From Amborella trichopoda (lineage: Eukaryota; Streptophyta; Magnoliopsida; Amborellales; Amborellaceae), in NCBI RefSeq assembly GCF_000471905.2, contig NW_006499603.1, positions 656,538 to 720,537 on the forward strand: a stretch of 64,000 nt of DNA. The letters are read 5' to 3'. Made by a program: the position numbers and the translations under genes. The notes under the pieces are model-generated. The model saw only the letters and a list, made by a program, of their open reading frames with translations. It searched no databases and was not told where the DNA came from. Shown here piece after piece: positions 33,547 through 45,240 of this stretch (position 1 is its first letter; each line of letters begins with the position of its first letter).

Positions 33547-33872
33547 TCATACCCTTGTTGAAGAAGATGAGGTAATTTCTATGAGGGTTCGTATGAGGGA
33601 AACGCTACTTTGGTGAAGAATCTTTACACTATGATGAACAAAAACCAGTAAAAAATAAAATAAAAGAACACCAGGCAAAAAAAACCTTACCTTGTTGAAG
33701 AAGATGAAATCTTGCGAATTGATCCTCGCTTGTGGGTTTGTGAGAGAGAGGACGCAACGGGTTGAGAGAGAGTAGCGAGGAACGCTTTGTGAGAGAGCAG
33801 TCGGGGAGAGTGAGAGAGTAGAGAGGGTTTTTGCGAGAGAGGGCCCTTCCCATTTGTTCGCCATTTTATTTT
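33547..33872 (-). other. Possible 5' exon of an unrecognised gene (CT-rich leader)
   Basis: On the minus strand a CT-rich leader-like tract includes ATGGCGAACAAATGGGAAGG and a Ser/Leu-rich frame (TLSTLSLSPTALSQSVPRY) leading to CTTCAACAAG before GTAAGG, a good donor at about 33692. The composition could fit an organelle-targeting exon or simply a CT-rich 5' UTR. No following exon was recognised. Its far end abuts the fold-back MITE arm at 33873. Confidence 0.25.
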
Positions 33873-34140
33873 GGACACGGTTTCTATACGGCCAGCTCAC
33901 ATGATGTAGAAATGCGGGCTTTTGGCAATAAACATATTTTTTAAAATAATTTGATCTAATTTTTGGAGAATATATAATCTTTAATATATGAATAAAAAAA
34001 TTGAAAATTAAAAATAATAATTATATCCCAATAATATTTGAATCGTTAGTTACAATTGTTTATAAATAAAACACCTATTTGCATTCATCTTGGATGCTTG
34101 ATCGAATATAGTAGAAATGCATACCAGCCCGAAACAATTT
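33873..34140 (+). mobile_element. Fold-back MITE family, single-arm copy 3
   Basis: It starts GGACACGGTTTCTATACGG. It then matches the reverse complement of 480-575 (TGTAGAAATGCGGGCTT, ATAATTTGATCTAATTTTT) and the 115-215 arm (GTTAGTTACAATTGTTT, CCTATTTGCATTCATC). It ends CCAGCCCGAAACAATTTTC. Only one arm is present. Confidence 0.65.
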
Positions 34141-34437
34141 TCTTTTTATATTTATTTTTTGTTTGCGCTCCATAAACTCGAACGGAATCCTATTTCGGCC
34201 CGTGCGCATGATGCATTTCCGAGGAACATATTTCCCGCCATGTGAGGTGGGAGTTTTGATTCTAAAACTTTGCTCTATGGCTTTACGTACGAACCTATAA
34301 GTTTATATTTTATACGAAAATTGTTTCCTATTACAAGCTTTCATACGAATCAAACGAGCCCTTAGGGTTTCGGTTACTTAGGTAGATCTTTGAGAGATAT
34401 GGGTTGGAGAGAAAGAGACAGAGGAGAGGTATTGGAG

Positions 34438-34570
34438 GGTTTTGGCAAGGTGAACGGACAGTCACGTTCCAGGAACGGGTGTGGGGTTTGTTGCCGCCCT
34501 TTGCAACGTCCCACGTTCGATTCACGCCTCTCATTTACCCAAAATCAAAAATAAATAAATAAATAAAAAG
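34438..34570 (+). mobile_element. SINE-like unit
   Basis: An A-box-like TGGCAAGGTGAACGG (34443-34457), a B-box-like GTTCGATTC (34515-34523) and a 3' tail of AAAT repeats (34543-34570) are in the order expected of a tRNA-derived SINE. The A-B spacing is longer than in tRNAs and no target duplication was found. Confidence 0.4.
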
Positions 34571-34590
34571 TTCATGGTTGCAATTTAAAA

Positions 34591-35000
34591 CAGGAGCTGT
34601 TTGTATAGAGCCTAGGCTCTGAACAATCAAATTAGAGCCTACCTTCAAATAGTATCGAAAAATGTGATTTCATTATTGGAAATCTTTGTTATAGCCTTAA
34701 AATATATTTTCATCTTTATTTATAAACTTTAAAGCTTAAAAAATAGTATCGATCGATAGATATATGAAAACTTGAAAATCTTGAAAATTAACGGTAAAAA
34801 AATGCATTACAAAATGCACTATTTCCAAAACTTGAAATCCATTTTTTACTCATGTCCCTGTATCTTGATGTTGAGATGATCAATTTGAGGATATTGGGGC
34901 ATCAAAACCACCTCTTCTAATGAAATTTTTGAGGTAGGCTCAAATCTGATTGTTTAAGCCTCAGCTCTATATAAACCTTTCCCATTTAAAAAATATAGAA
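34591..35000. mobile_element. Palindromic-end MITE family, copy B
   Basis: The left end GTTTGTATAGAGCC contains the perfect palindrome AGAGCCTAGGCTCT (34607-34620). The right end AGCTCTATATAAACC forms the inverted repeat. The body holds GCATTACAAAATGCACTATT and the AGAGCCTACCTTCAAATAG motif, the same family read in the opposite orientation to copies A and C. Confidence 0.75.
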
Positions 35001-35009
35001 ATAAGGCGC

Positions 35010-35335
35010 ACCTCAAAAAACCATGGAAATTTGAGGTTGGAAAACCCTCTAATTGATCATGTATGAATATATTTTAAAAAAAAAAAGATTTTGAGTTTCA
35101 AAAATAGTGCATCTTGTAACATACTATCTAGACCATCCATTTTCAACATCATGTGTTTATAGATCTATTTTATTTGAACCACTTTTAAAATTTAAAATTT
35201 TATAATTAGAAATGAAAACGGATTACCAGGTTATACTAATAATTTTTTACAACAAAATTGCTTCTTATGATAAAGTTTAGAGGTGCACCTTACTTTGATT
35301 GTGTAAGGTTGCAACCTTATACAAACCACACTCAC
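35010..35335. mobile_element. Palindromic-end MITE family, copy C
   Basis: It directly follows copy B. The left terminus is shortened. The body AATAGTGCATCTTGTAACAT and CTATCTAGACCATCCATTTT is typical. The right end carries the 16-bp palindrome TAAGGTTGCAACCTTA (35304-35319) before TACAAACCACAC. Confidence 0.75.
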
Positions 35336-35344
35336 AAAATAATT

Positions 35345-35775
35345 GTTTATGTTAGAAAAATGTTTTGATAGGGCTGCAGCCCTATCAAAATAAGCAAAGG
35401 CTCACCTCAAAACTCACCAAAAAAATTCAAATTTGGCATAAGAAAACATTCAAGTCGATCATCTCGAGCCCTAACCATAATGGTTATGAAAAAAATTTTG
35501 GGTTTCAAATCCTAAAAATAGTGTATATTGTAACACAATATCTAGACTGTCCATTTCTCTCCAAAATAAGTGCTCACTGATCTACAAGATTTGCACCTTT
35601 TTTTTTTTTTTTTTTTCTTTCTTTCCAAATTTCATAGTTGATGTTGAAAATTGGGTTTAGAGTTATCATGGGGATTTATGATGTCCAAATTGCTTTCTAG
35701 AAGAGGATTCATGATGAGGCTTTACTTTGTTTTCATATAGCCTAGGCCTTATAGAAACTGCATCTTTTATATTAT
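35345..35775. mobile_element. Palindromic-end MITE family, copy D
   Basis: The left end contains a perfect 28-bp palindrome at 35363-35390 centred on CTGCAG. The body AATAGTGTATATTGTAACAC and TATCTAGACTGTCCATTTCT is typical. The right end CATATAGCCTAGGCCTTATAG holds a shorter palindrome. A T18 run (35599-35616) interrupts the body. Confidence 0.7.
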
Positions 35776-36535
35776 GGAGCACGTATATTATGTTCCTACG
35801 ACAGCACATTGTACATATATCCCCTCAGTCAAAAGACCTATTTAGGATTATTTTTTATCAAATGAAATTCAAGTGAACAAAGTGGAGTTTGGAAAAAAAA
35901 TATTATTGAGCTTAGTCGATCGGTTGAAGAGGTTACATCCTCAAAATCTACTCATAAAATAACTTCTAGGTTGGGTTTTACCCAAGGGAGTAACTCTCCA
36001 GCAGACTAGTGTTTTAAAACTTACGTCAGGGCCAGATTGGTCACCCAGTGGACTGATCTAGAATGCCGATCTGCACCAAATCAAACTGATTCTCTAGGAT
36101 GGAAACTGGTCTTAAATGGATTTAGATAATAATTTTAGATTTGAAAATATTAAAAATTTTAAAAAATGAAATGGATGGAAACTGGGCGATTCAGTTAATC
36201 CAGATCGCCTTATTCCCTGATTGACTGGCAGAGGGCGTGTCAATCAAAATTAGATCGATTTATAGTTCTGGTGAGGAAGAAAGTCAGTCCCCATTTATTC
36301 CCAATCCAAATCAATGGTTTTAAAAGATTGTGGTTGAGTATGAAGTTTTTTGGATATATTATGTACTCATGGCCATATGGGAGGATACCATGTGGATACT
36401 GAAAGTTGGACATGGTAATCTAATACATTACATATAATTTTAAATTTTAAATTTTTTATATCAGCTAAAACACTACAGATGTCCAAATACAATTAAATCA
36501 ATTCAGATGTCCAAATACAATTAAATCAATTCAAA
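35776..36535. other. AT-rich stretch with a hAT-like end and a 28-bp duplication
   Basis: TAGTGTTTTAAAACTTACG near 36006, followed by GATCTAGA / GCCGATC motifs, resembles a hAT-type terminus, but no matching right end or target duplication was identified. A 28-bp unit starting CAGATGTCCAAATACAATTA is perfectly duplicated at 36476-36531. No gene. Confidence 0.4.
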
Positions 36536-36539
36536 AGAA

Positions 36540-37180
36540 AACAAAACCAATTACATAAGAGGTTCTCACTTACTGCCACTGATAAAACTTCTTTTATTCA
36601 ATAAACAATAATCACATAATATTCATGGGAACAAGACAAAACATACGATTGCAAACCATAAAGAATATTTGCTAAAAAATTACCTTAACTAGATTTTACA
36701 AACCCTAATCAGGGTCTCCTCTCCTAATGGCGCACAGAATCAATGGTCTATATCAGATCTTCAAAATATGGGAAACCTTAGGCTATAACCCTTACTCAAA
36801 TACAGAGCAATGGTAGAATGACTGGGCCTCAATGCCTACAAGGTGTGGGGCGTGCCCTCTCTTATGCTAGGATATCTCTAATATTTTCTAACCTTAGAGA
36901 GGCTATGAGAGATCGAGAGAGATCAAATATAAAGAGGGTGGCATGCCACTTGTAGGCGAGAGAGAGGGATTATATGTGTGGAGAATGAGAGAAGACTCCC
37001 CCAATTTATAAACTTTTTTGGATTCGGGTTTTTTAGGATTAGCCATCTTTAATAAGATTAGATCTAGACTATTGATCATAGGAGACCTTGGGGTGAGATA
37101 TTTGAGCCATACAATCCTTAGATTAGCCATCACGGTTCAAATGAATGTGCTAGAACCTTATCCTTCAGCTTCCTTAACCT
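36540..37180 (-). mobile_element. LTR-like fragment (family X, minus copy)
   Basis: Read on the minus strand, GGTTCTAGCAC, GTGATGGCTAATC and GGCTCAAATATCTCACCCC (about 37160-37080) match 8430-8530. A TATA-like TTTATAAATTGG and CT-rich leader (37010-36900) follow, then T-rich sequence with AATAAAAGAAG near 36590, suggesting polyadenylation. It is probably a truncated or solo LTR. Confidence 0.45.
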
Positions 37181-37329
37181 AATCGTATCGAATATATAAA
37201 ATATGAAAAATATATCATACTTTCTTATCTCTTCCGTAATTATCTTACACATAGTTAAATTTGAAGATTAAATCTCCTTAATTCTCAAACTTTCCCTTTT
37301 CTCTTAATTGATTGCGTAGCTTGATTGTC

Positions 37330-40300
37330 AATCTCACAAAACAGGAAGCCCCCCAGAGTGGGCCCAGGACGGTGGGCAGCTCTCTAAAACAATTCAAATT
37401 AGTAAAAACATTATCTGAATATTTCAAGAAATAAAAAATCTAGGACTTTTGACTGAATGTAGAGCCTTGGATCGAATTGATCAAATTTCAACCATGACCC
37501 TACTTCAACCTATAAGTACCCCTTACAAAAATCCCACAAAAACACATGAAACTATACTGAAACTACACCAAAAATCCATAGAAAATAAAAAAATTAAAAA
37601 AATTCCTTGAAATTAGTAGATAAATCCTAGAAATTCGGACAAACCTTTAGAAAAATCCTATTAAATTAAAAAAAAGAAGAAGAAGGAAATACCATTTCCT
37701 TAAAAACTATAAAATATCTTAAAATTCGAATTAGAAAATAGGAGCCCCAAAATCCCTTAAAAAAATTAGAGAAAATCTTCTCCTAACATTAGAAAAAACA
37801 TAAGCAAAAGACAAGATAGTATCATAAGAAGAGCGGCTAATCCAAGCCCAAAATTCCGGGTTTCAGATCCTTAAAGGTAAGTATTTCTTCCCTTCTTTTA
37901 ATTTAGTTTATTTTTTCTTTAATTTAGTCTATTTTCTCTGCAATTTTTGTTATCCTAAGTTGATAAAATTTTAGGAGTATCTTAAGGTTAGATTTTAAAG
38001 TTGGTGTTGTCAGTAGACTCATAAAAAGAACCAGATCTGTATAGATTTGCAATATTTCTGAGCCTATAATTTATGTGATCCCACTCTCTTTTACTATTTG
38101 ACAAATTTAACTCATTTAGCATGATATTTTAGTTGATCTCACTTTGAGATCGACGCAAATTCGAGCGTAAACAGATCTCAAAAGATCATCTCTCTCTAGG
38201 AACCACCGGTAGCATCAGCTTGAAATCGCACAAAAAAATCGAAAAAGAAACCTAAAAAAAAGGAAAGAAAACAAAAGAAATAAATAACTCAATTTATTAA
38301 ACAAAAGAAATTGGAAAAGAGAAATTTACTTGAGAAAGCTAGAGTTAGGACACGTTCCAGGATTGCGGGTTGATTTATATTTTTGGTTCCTTTTCTTTCT
38401 CTTAAAGAATTCTCTTTAAAGCTTTCAAAAGATTTTGGAGATGTAGAGAATTTGGTTAGAATTTTGAAGAAATTTACTTAGGGTTTTAACCTAGGGTCTT
38501 TTTATGGGTTTCTTAGATATAGTGTTTCCGCTAATATGAGGGAATTGTTTCGGTATTTTTTTAGGATTTTCCTATAATTCTTGATTCCAAATTAAAATGG
38601 GGTTTTAGTCTTAAAATTTTCCAAGCAATTTCTATGATTATTGGATGATTTAATTATGGGATGTTGGGGATGTATATAGGCTATAGGTCTAGGGAATATT
38701 TGGAGAATGTTCTTGTTAGGATTGGGATTCGTAGACTTATCTGCATACTCTAAAATCTTTTGGGATTAGGATTACTTGGGTTTAGATAGGGGTCAAATCG
38801 AAGTCAAAAGTTTTTAGAAGATTCGATAAATGTGTCAATCAAAATTATGATGTTTTTTGGAATTTTCTAGAGCTGAAAACGGGCCCCCTGGGCCTAATGA
38901 CGCGTTCTCGCGGATTGAATTGGAATTTGTGTATTCTATCTTGATGCATACCTCATTCAGTTGTAACTGAGTTCTAAGGATCTCATTTGGGACTTTTTAA
39001 GGATTGTGGGCTACATGTTAGGGTGTCCTTAGGTTCACCAGGCTAGTGTGTTAGTATGTTTTAGGGTTGTAGGTTTTAGGGAATTCTCGTTGCCAATATT
39101 TCTAGCGGTTGTCTACCGATATGTGTTGCTAGATCAGATTTGGCCCAAAATTTTTCAGGTGGTGCTGTAACTCCTGCTTATCCCTTTGGTACTCTTATTT
39201 GGATTTGAGGTGTTTAGAGGTTTAGTTTGGGTGTTTTTTTTTTTATTATCTTTCGAAGACCCTTTCCGTTGTTCTTTATAAGCTTAAAACAATCAAAATA
39301 TCTCTAGATAGATCATTGATTTGATTGGATTAAGGAAGATTTACCTAGATTTGGTGGTTTTCCTAGGGATTATGTATTACAACGTATGGTGTACTAGGCC
39401 AGTAATGTCCCTATGGTTCAAGATCGCGGGATTCTTAGAATTCCCGCGAGATGGTTGCCTAAAGTTTCTCCCTTTAGCACCTCACATTCTTCGATAAACA
39501 GGCGGGTGGCAAAGGAATGTGATGTACTATAATTGAAAAAGTTACAGGGTTATTCACTCGAATGCGGTTTTTGGAGAATGCCGATATTGAGACCTGTTTG
39601 ATTTTAACCCACCAGCGCGTCAAGGTGGTGGTCCGTCTTTAATTAAGAGTTCCTTGACAATCCCTCGTTATGCCACCAATCTGAGGAGGTGCTCATTTCA
39701 GCTGGCCCAAATTGCTACGATTTCGAGGTGATAGCCAACCGTTGCTAGTTCACTTGGGCCACATCATTGCCCTTGAACTGCTAAAACTTTGAGGCATTAG
39801 TCAATTGTTCCCCGTACACTATGATTTTGGGTATTTAATTTTCATTTCAACATATGAATTTGAATAGAGATATTTATGGAAAAAAAAAAATAGCTAATGA
39901 ATTTCCATTCACACCATTTAGCTCTATGGTTGCGGAATTTAATGGTCGGCTCTTCCATAATGGGTTTAGCAAGGGTTTTATTTACCTTTGATTGATACTT
40001 CTCTAATTCAAGCTAACCTCTAGGATCTGGGATTCATCTTCTAGTGCTAATCGTTTCTCAGTCAAATAACCTTGGGTGAATCCTCCAAGTCCTTCATTTT
40101 CGAAAAATATTTTAACTGAAATTTTTTAAAAAGGAGAAACTTTAACTAAGAAATTATGTTTTTTAAAATTACAAGACAAAATATTTTTAACGCGTCCAAC
40201 TTGGGATTGTTCTCAAGATGGAGTTTGAAACAGAAATTAGAAACTTTTGAAGAGAGGGAGATTTTTTTAAAACGGTAAGGCCAGCAGCTTAACCCGTGCC

Positions 40301-41230
40301 ACTATAGAGTATTTTATGAAAACTTTTTAAAACAATTTTGAAAAGTTTTGAAAAGAAGGTACCTTTTTTAAAATATTTTTTTAAGGAAATATGGTTCTTA
40401 CAATTTAACCATTTTGTAATCCCTTTAACAACCTATAAGTTTTGCCAACTTTGACAAATATTAGAAGAACAAGGAATCATCAAGTACTCCTCATCTTCCA
40501 ATTGTATTAGAATGAGGAATCATCAAGTACTCCTTCATCTTCCAATTGTAGCCTTTATGTCGCAATTCAGGGAAGAGCTTTCGAAGTCTTTAAACAAACC
40601 AATGTCTTTAGATAATGTAGATTATTACTCCTAAATGCTTAGGATCTCATTAGACTTACCTTTTCATTCCTCCAGTTTCACTTGGAGAGTTCCTTAACCA
40701 TGATCTCTTAGGCTAATACCCTTGAATGTTTTCAACTGGACTAACTTTGACTTTGCGTTTTTGACACTTTTTTATTTTCTTTGAGATACTAGACCCGCTT
40801 TTCTTTATTTTAGGGAATAATTGGAGCATCTTTCACTTTGCTTCATGTTGGTAAGCCTCCTTTAAATTTGGGATTTTTTCTTTTCGTTTTTTTTTTTTCC
40901 CACTTTCAAAGGCTCCTTTCAGATTTTTAGCCTGGCAGTTTTTTTTTTTTTCCTGATGCTCGGGATTTCATTTGTCTTCTCAGCTCAACAATGTTTTTTT
41001 AACCTTTTTTTTGTTTGGCCCCCTATGTGATTTGACTTTGATGGATGGCTAATGTTTTAAATTTTTTAGCGGCGTTCGTTTTTTTTTGACCTTTTTTGCT
41101 TGAAGCTGGGTAGTTGAGGCTTAAAAATGACACAGAAAATAAAACTTTTTAATTTCAAGTTCAAAAAGCTCCTCAAAATTGGAATCTCAATTTCTCTGAT
41201 TTTAACTTTTGATCTAACAAATTTTTATAG
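37330..41230 (+). mobile_element. Retroelement LTR end plus leader, Tat-like (copy 1)
   Basis: A PBS-like GTTGGTGTTGTCAGTAGACTC near 38003 and the surrounding 37840-38170 block match 42680-43020 of the Tat element below (AGATCTGTATAGATTTG, CCACTCTC, GAGATCGACGCAAATTCGAGC, GTAAACAG). No gag or pol follows: 38.2-41.2 kb is non-coding, leader-like, with poly-T stretches. It is probably a deleted relative of the 42-55 kb element. Confidence 0.5.
40474..40552. repeat. Tandem duplication, about 40-bp unit x2
   Basis: GGAATCATCAAGTACTCC, then TCATCTTCCAATTGTA, occurs twice in succession with one inserted T. Confidence 0.85.
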
Positions 41231-41251
41231 TGGTTTGTAAGAGGACTTTAA

Positions 41252-41790
41252 GGGCACGTTTGTTTTTCTGAAAGATATCTTCTGGAAAGTTTCATGTTTT
41301 TAAATTTTTTGAAAAGTTGAATATTTTGTTTTGGAAGGTTTAAATAAATTCTGGGTACTGCGCTTGATAACTTGCTAGAATGTTAAGAAAGTTTTGGGTA
41401 CTGTATTTGGTAACATATACATACTAACCATACAAATATAATATAAATATATAACATAATATAATATAATATATAATATGATATAATAGTATAAATTATA
41501 ATATTATATTATAATAATATTATATTATATTATATCATATTAATAAATACTAATATTATGTATTTATATTATGCATAGTGAATAGTGATCAACAAAAAAG
41601 TTATGAAAGATAAAGTTCCTACCTCTCCCCTTAGGAACTTCATCTTTCACATTGTAACAAAGGAATGAGAACTTTTGTTGAAAAATTAGTTTCTAAACTT
41701 TTCATGGCAAGTGTGAAACAAACGTGAATCGTTTTCAAAATCTGAAAGAGTACTTTCTGAAATAATAGTTTCAGAAAAACAAACATGCTC
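41252..41790. mobile_element. PIF/Harbinger-like (Tourist-type) MITE
   Basis: 539 bp flanked by a TAA duplication (41249-41251, 41791-41793). The ends are GGGCACGTTTGTTTTTCTGA and, in reverse complement, GAGCATGTTTGTTTTTCTGA. The centre (41440-41570) is nearly pure A/T. No coding capacity. The 3-bp TAA target and G-rich terminus fit Tourist-like MITEs. Confidence 0.8.
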
Positions 41791-43223
41791 TAAGTGGGAC
41801 AAAATTCAAATTATTTCGTCAAAAAATGAGAGAAAACAAATGTGTAGACACATCCTCAAAATTCTGGCAAAAGGAGCTCCAAAAAACCTCGATTCTTAGC
41901 CCAAAGGATCACATAAACCTTGGTAGATCATAGACAATCTAAATCCGATATAATTATCTCAAAACTACCTAAGCCTATTTCAAGTCGATGTAGACTCCAA
42001 GAGCTTTCCAATGGCTCAAGAATCGCCTAAATCGGACCTATGGATAAAAGATCAAAAAAATGACCAATATGTCCCTGCCTAATAAGCCCAGGGTGACCCG
42101 TCTGGGGCGCATCAGGCAGCCTGACATGAGCTTGTCGGGCAGACCCGCCCGACACGCGGCATAAAGGGCATGCCCCCAAAGCTCGTGATAGGCCTAGTTT
42201 GGCCCGATGATGGAGTAAAAATGCATTTTCTTGATGATAAAGCCAAAAAATTCAAGATAAACTCGAAAATATCCAGAAAAAATCCAAACAAAATCAGAAA
42301 AAAATACAAATTGAGCCCTATAAATATCCCTCTCCATAACAAAAAAGATAGATGAATAAATCCGTAGAAATTCTCGAAATTAGAAAACTAGCCCTAAAGA
42401 TAGCCCAGAGAATACCTGAAAATAGGAAAACCCTTTAGAAAATTCCAAATAAATTAGGAAAAATCTCAAATTCAGATTTAAGCTTACGAGTATTCAAAAA
42501 CCTTAGAAAACTAAAGAAAAACCATTCTAAAACCTCAAAAATCCTAAGTAAACACTACACAAATTCTTAAGCTTTTCCCTCGAACTCATGAACCTTAGAT
42601 CTAGGTAAAAATACCTTAGATTTATTGATTCCAGCAAATGTAGTCATCTAAAAGGAGATGGTGGTGCAAATCAGAAGGGCAGCCTGATCCAAGCTCGAAA
42701 CTCCGGGTTCAAGATCCCCATAAGTAAGTTCCCTTCTCTTCTTCAATTTTAGTTAATTTTCCCATTTAATTTAGTTTTATCTTTTGTATTTTCTATTATT
42801 TTTTGGTTTATAAAGTTTTTAAAAAGTTTTTAATACAAAATACATATATCTAGAAGTTGGTGCTGCCAGTGGACCAACGAAAGGATCATATCTGAATAGA
42901 TCTGTACATTCTTAGGCCCATAATTTGAGCGATCTCACTCTCTCTATTTTTCTAAACTAATTAAGTTTTTACTAAGATTTGAGCAGATCTCATTTCGAGA
43001 TAGGCCCGAATCGGAGCATAAACAGTATGACACCCACCGTGAGGCATCTTAAGCTTCCAAATCTGTGTTTTTTGCATTAAAAAAAAAACAAAAACAAAAA
43101 ACTGTTTGAAAATTTTACAGTCCCTGTTTTCCAAAAAACATATAGTAAAAAATCTAAAAAAACACAAAAAAACTGTAAAACATCACGAGACCTCGGAATT
43201 TTGATTCGGGGTCCACTGCTTTG

Positions 43224-43272
43224 CCTGACATGCCCTGTGTCGTGCACCCCGACACGCCCTGTGTCGTGCATA
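43224..43272 (+). repeat. Short GC-rich tandem repeat in the Tat leader
   Basis: CATGCCCTGTGTCGTGC and CACGCCCTGTGTCGTGC occur in succession with a third degenerate copy. Overlapping ORFs on the minus strand are by-products. Confidence 0.75.
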
Positions 43273-43526
43273 GTGTCCTGCCACTCCCCATGTCGTGCAA
43301 CAAACTACTTCCCAGAAAGATTTCTGACAGCCCGTCATCAATTTTCCCACCTCTTTTGATGATTTTGGTGTGCTTAGTCTCCATGTTTTTGCCATCTTTA
43401 AAATCCGAAACATTTATGAAAAATTACAAAAAAAAAAAAGATATGAAAAAATAGATCTTCTTTCCTAGGCTAGATTTTATCATCTCTATCTTTTAACCCA
43501 TCTTTTTCTTTTCAGATTAATATTTA

Positions 43527-44242
43527 GGGAAAATGACTTCTAACCCCCTCCCGGAAATTTCTATTTCTATTAACCCCCTGGGTTAACCAAAATCCTTTGT
43601 ACCCCCTCAAGTTTTAAACTTTAGGACCATTAGCCCTTTAATTATATTTTCTTTTGTTCTTTTTACAAATTTAATCTATTTGTTTTACAAAATGCCAAAC
43701 CCATACATTAGTCATCCATATTTTTTTGTGACTTGATATATAAATTTTATTCATGATAATAATTTATAATTATTATAATTAAGTAATAATTATAATAATA
43801 ACAACAATAATATATTAATCGTTAAATATTTCATGTCTTATAAGTATTTTGATAAAGTTTTTAATAAATAAATAATAATAACCATTAACAATAGTAACAA
43901 ATATCTTAATTAATCATTTTTCAAGTTCAAACGATATTGATATAATTGTAAAATAGGTCATAATGTTAAAGAAAAATTCATGTTTTTTTTCATGTCTAAA
44001 TTTATAGAGTGGGATCCACGGAGGTAAGATTGGTTTTAGATAGTAGAAGAGAAAGGGAAGGGAAAATTTTTAAAAGATCAAATTTATAATAATAATAATA
44101 ATAAAATAAAAAAAATAAAAAAAACAAAGAAAAACACAATTAGGGGGCTAATAGTTCCAAAATTTTAAATTTGATGAGGTACAAGGGATTTTGGTGAACC
44201 GAAAGAGCAAATAGGGATGAAAGTTTCGGGGAGGGTATCTCC
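43527..44242. mobile_element. Mutator-like (MULE-type) TIR element
   Basis: 716 bp with long imperfect terminal inverted repeats of about 110 bp. Left: GGGAAAATGACTTC, CCCCCTCCCGGAAATTTC, CCAAAATCCTTTGTACCCCC. Right, in reverse complement: GGAGATACCCTCCCCGAAAC, CCAAAATCCCTTGTACC. The flanks TAATATTTA and TTAGATTTA match at 7 of 9 positions, a possible 9-bp duplication. The AT-rich centre has no transposase. Confidence 0.7.
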
Positions 44243-44600
44243 TTAGATTTATTTTCATCTCTTTAGAGCATATTTATCACTTTAGATTCATTCTCATCTC
44301 TTTATACATATTTATCTATTTAGATTCATCTCCGTCTTTTTAGAGTATATTCATCTCTTTAGATTCATTCTTATCTTTTTAGAGCATATTTATATCTCTA
44401 GATTCATTCTCATATCTGTAGAGTATATTTATCTCTTTAGATTCATTCTCATCTGTTTAGAGCATTTTTATCTCTTTAAGTTCATATCCTTCTTTAGCAT
44501 ATTTATCTCTTTATATTCATTCTCATCTCTTTAGATTCATCTCCATCTTTTAGGGCATGTTCATCTCTTTAGATTTATATATTTTCGGATTCAACTTTAT
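44243..44600 (+). repeat. Minisatellite, ~39-bp unit
   Basis: Units of TTTAGATTCATTCTCATCTC plus TTTAGAGCATATTTATCTC repeat at 38-39 bp (AGATTC at 44284, 44322, 44361, 44400, 44439 and onward), about nine units, degenerate. It begins immediately at the right end of the MULE-type element. Confidence 0.85.
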
Positions 44601-45240
44601 CATCTCTACATTTATCTTTATCATTTTTTGATATCCATCCTTATCTTTTAAATCATCATTATCTATATAATTTGTCTTTATCTTCTCTTCTCAAATTGAT
44701 AGAAATTAAAAAAAAAAAAACATAAGATTTTTTCTTACTTTATCTTGATAGATTAGAGTTTATCTTACTTGTTTTAAATCTTGCTTTGATTTTATCTACT
44801 AGTTTAGATTTCTTTTGATCATATCTTGATTAAAGTAATCTTTTTCATGCTTATCTTTATTAGATTTTGGGTCGTCTTTTGCATGTGTCTCTTGGACCAC
44901 TCATTGCACACACACCACTGAGTGTTGCTTTTACACACCAATCACACATGCATCAAACATACCAAAATCTTCAAAGTTTTCGAAAAACCCTACACTGACC
45001 AAGAGTCGTGCGGGAACCTAGCTTCATGCGTAGGGCATTGGGGTGCTCTAACGATGAAGCAATGCATCTCTCTATGGAAATGAACACAAATGCAAACCCA
45101 CTTTAAGTAGGACCGGCCTCTCCAATCACTATAGTCAAACCTTATGTGGGCACTTATATAAGCCAAACTCATTTCAACATTTTCTTTAGTTAGGAACACA
45201 AACTTGGCCTAACCTACCCATAGTGAAATTAGCTAAAAAA
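44600..45240. other. Retroelement leader without recognised gene
   Basis: AT-rich then mixed sequence between the minisatellite and the gag region. No motif-bearing frame on either strand. Confidence 0.35.

Noticed and set aside
43154-43413. Overlapping minus-strand ORFs with repeated ARHRAC-like motifs
   Set aside because: They reflect a short GC-rich tandem repeat in the Tat leader, and two overlapping frames show the same pattern.
44240-44600. CRISPR-like regular repeat
   Set aside because: The ~39-bp units have no constant repeat and unique spacer structure; it is a degenerate minisatellite in plant DNA.
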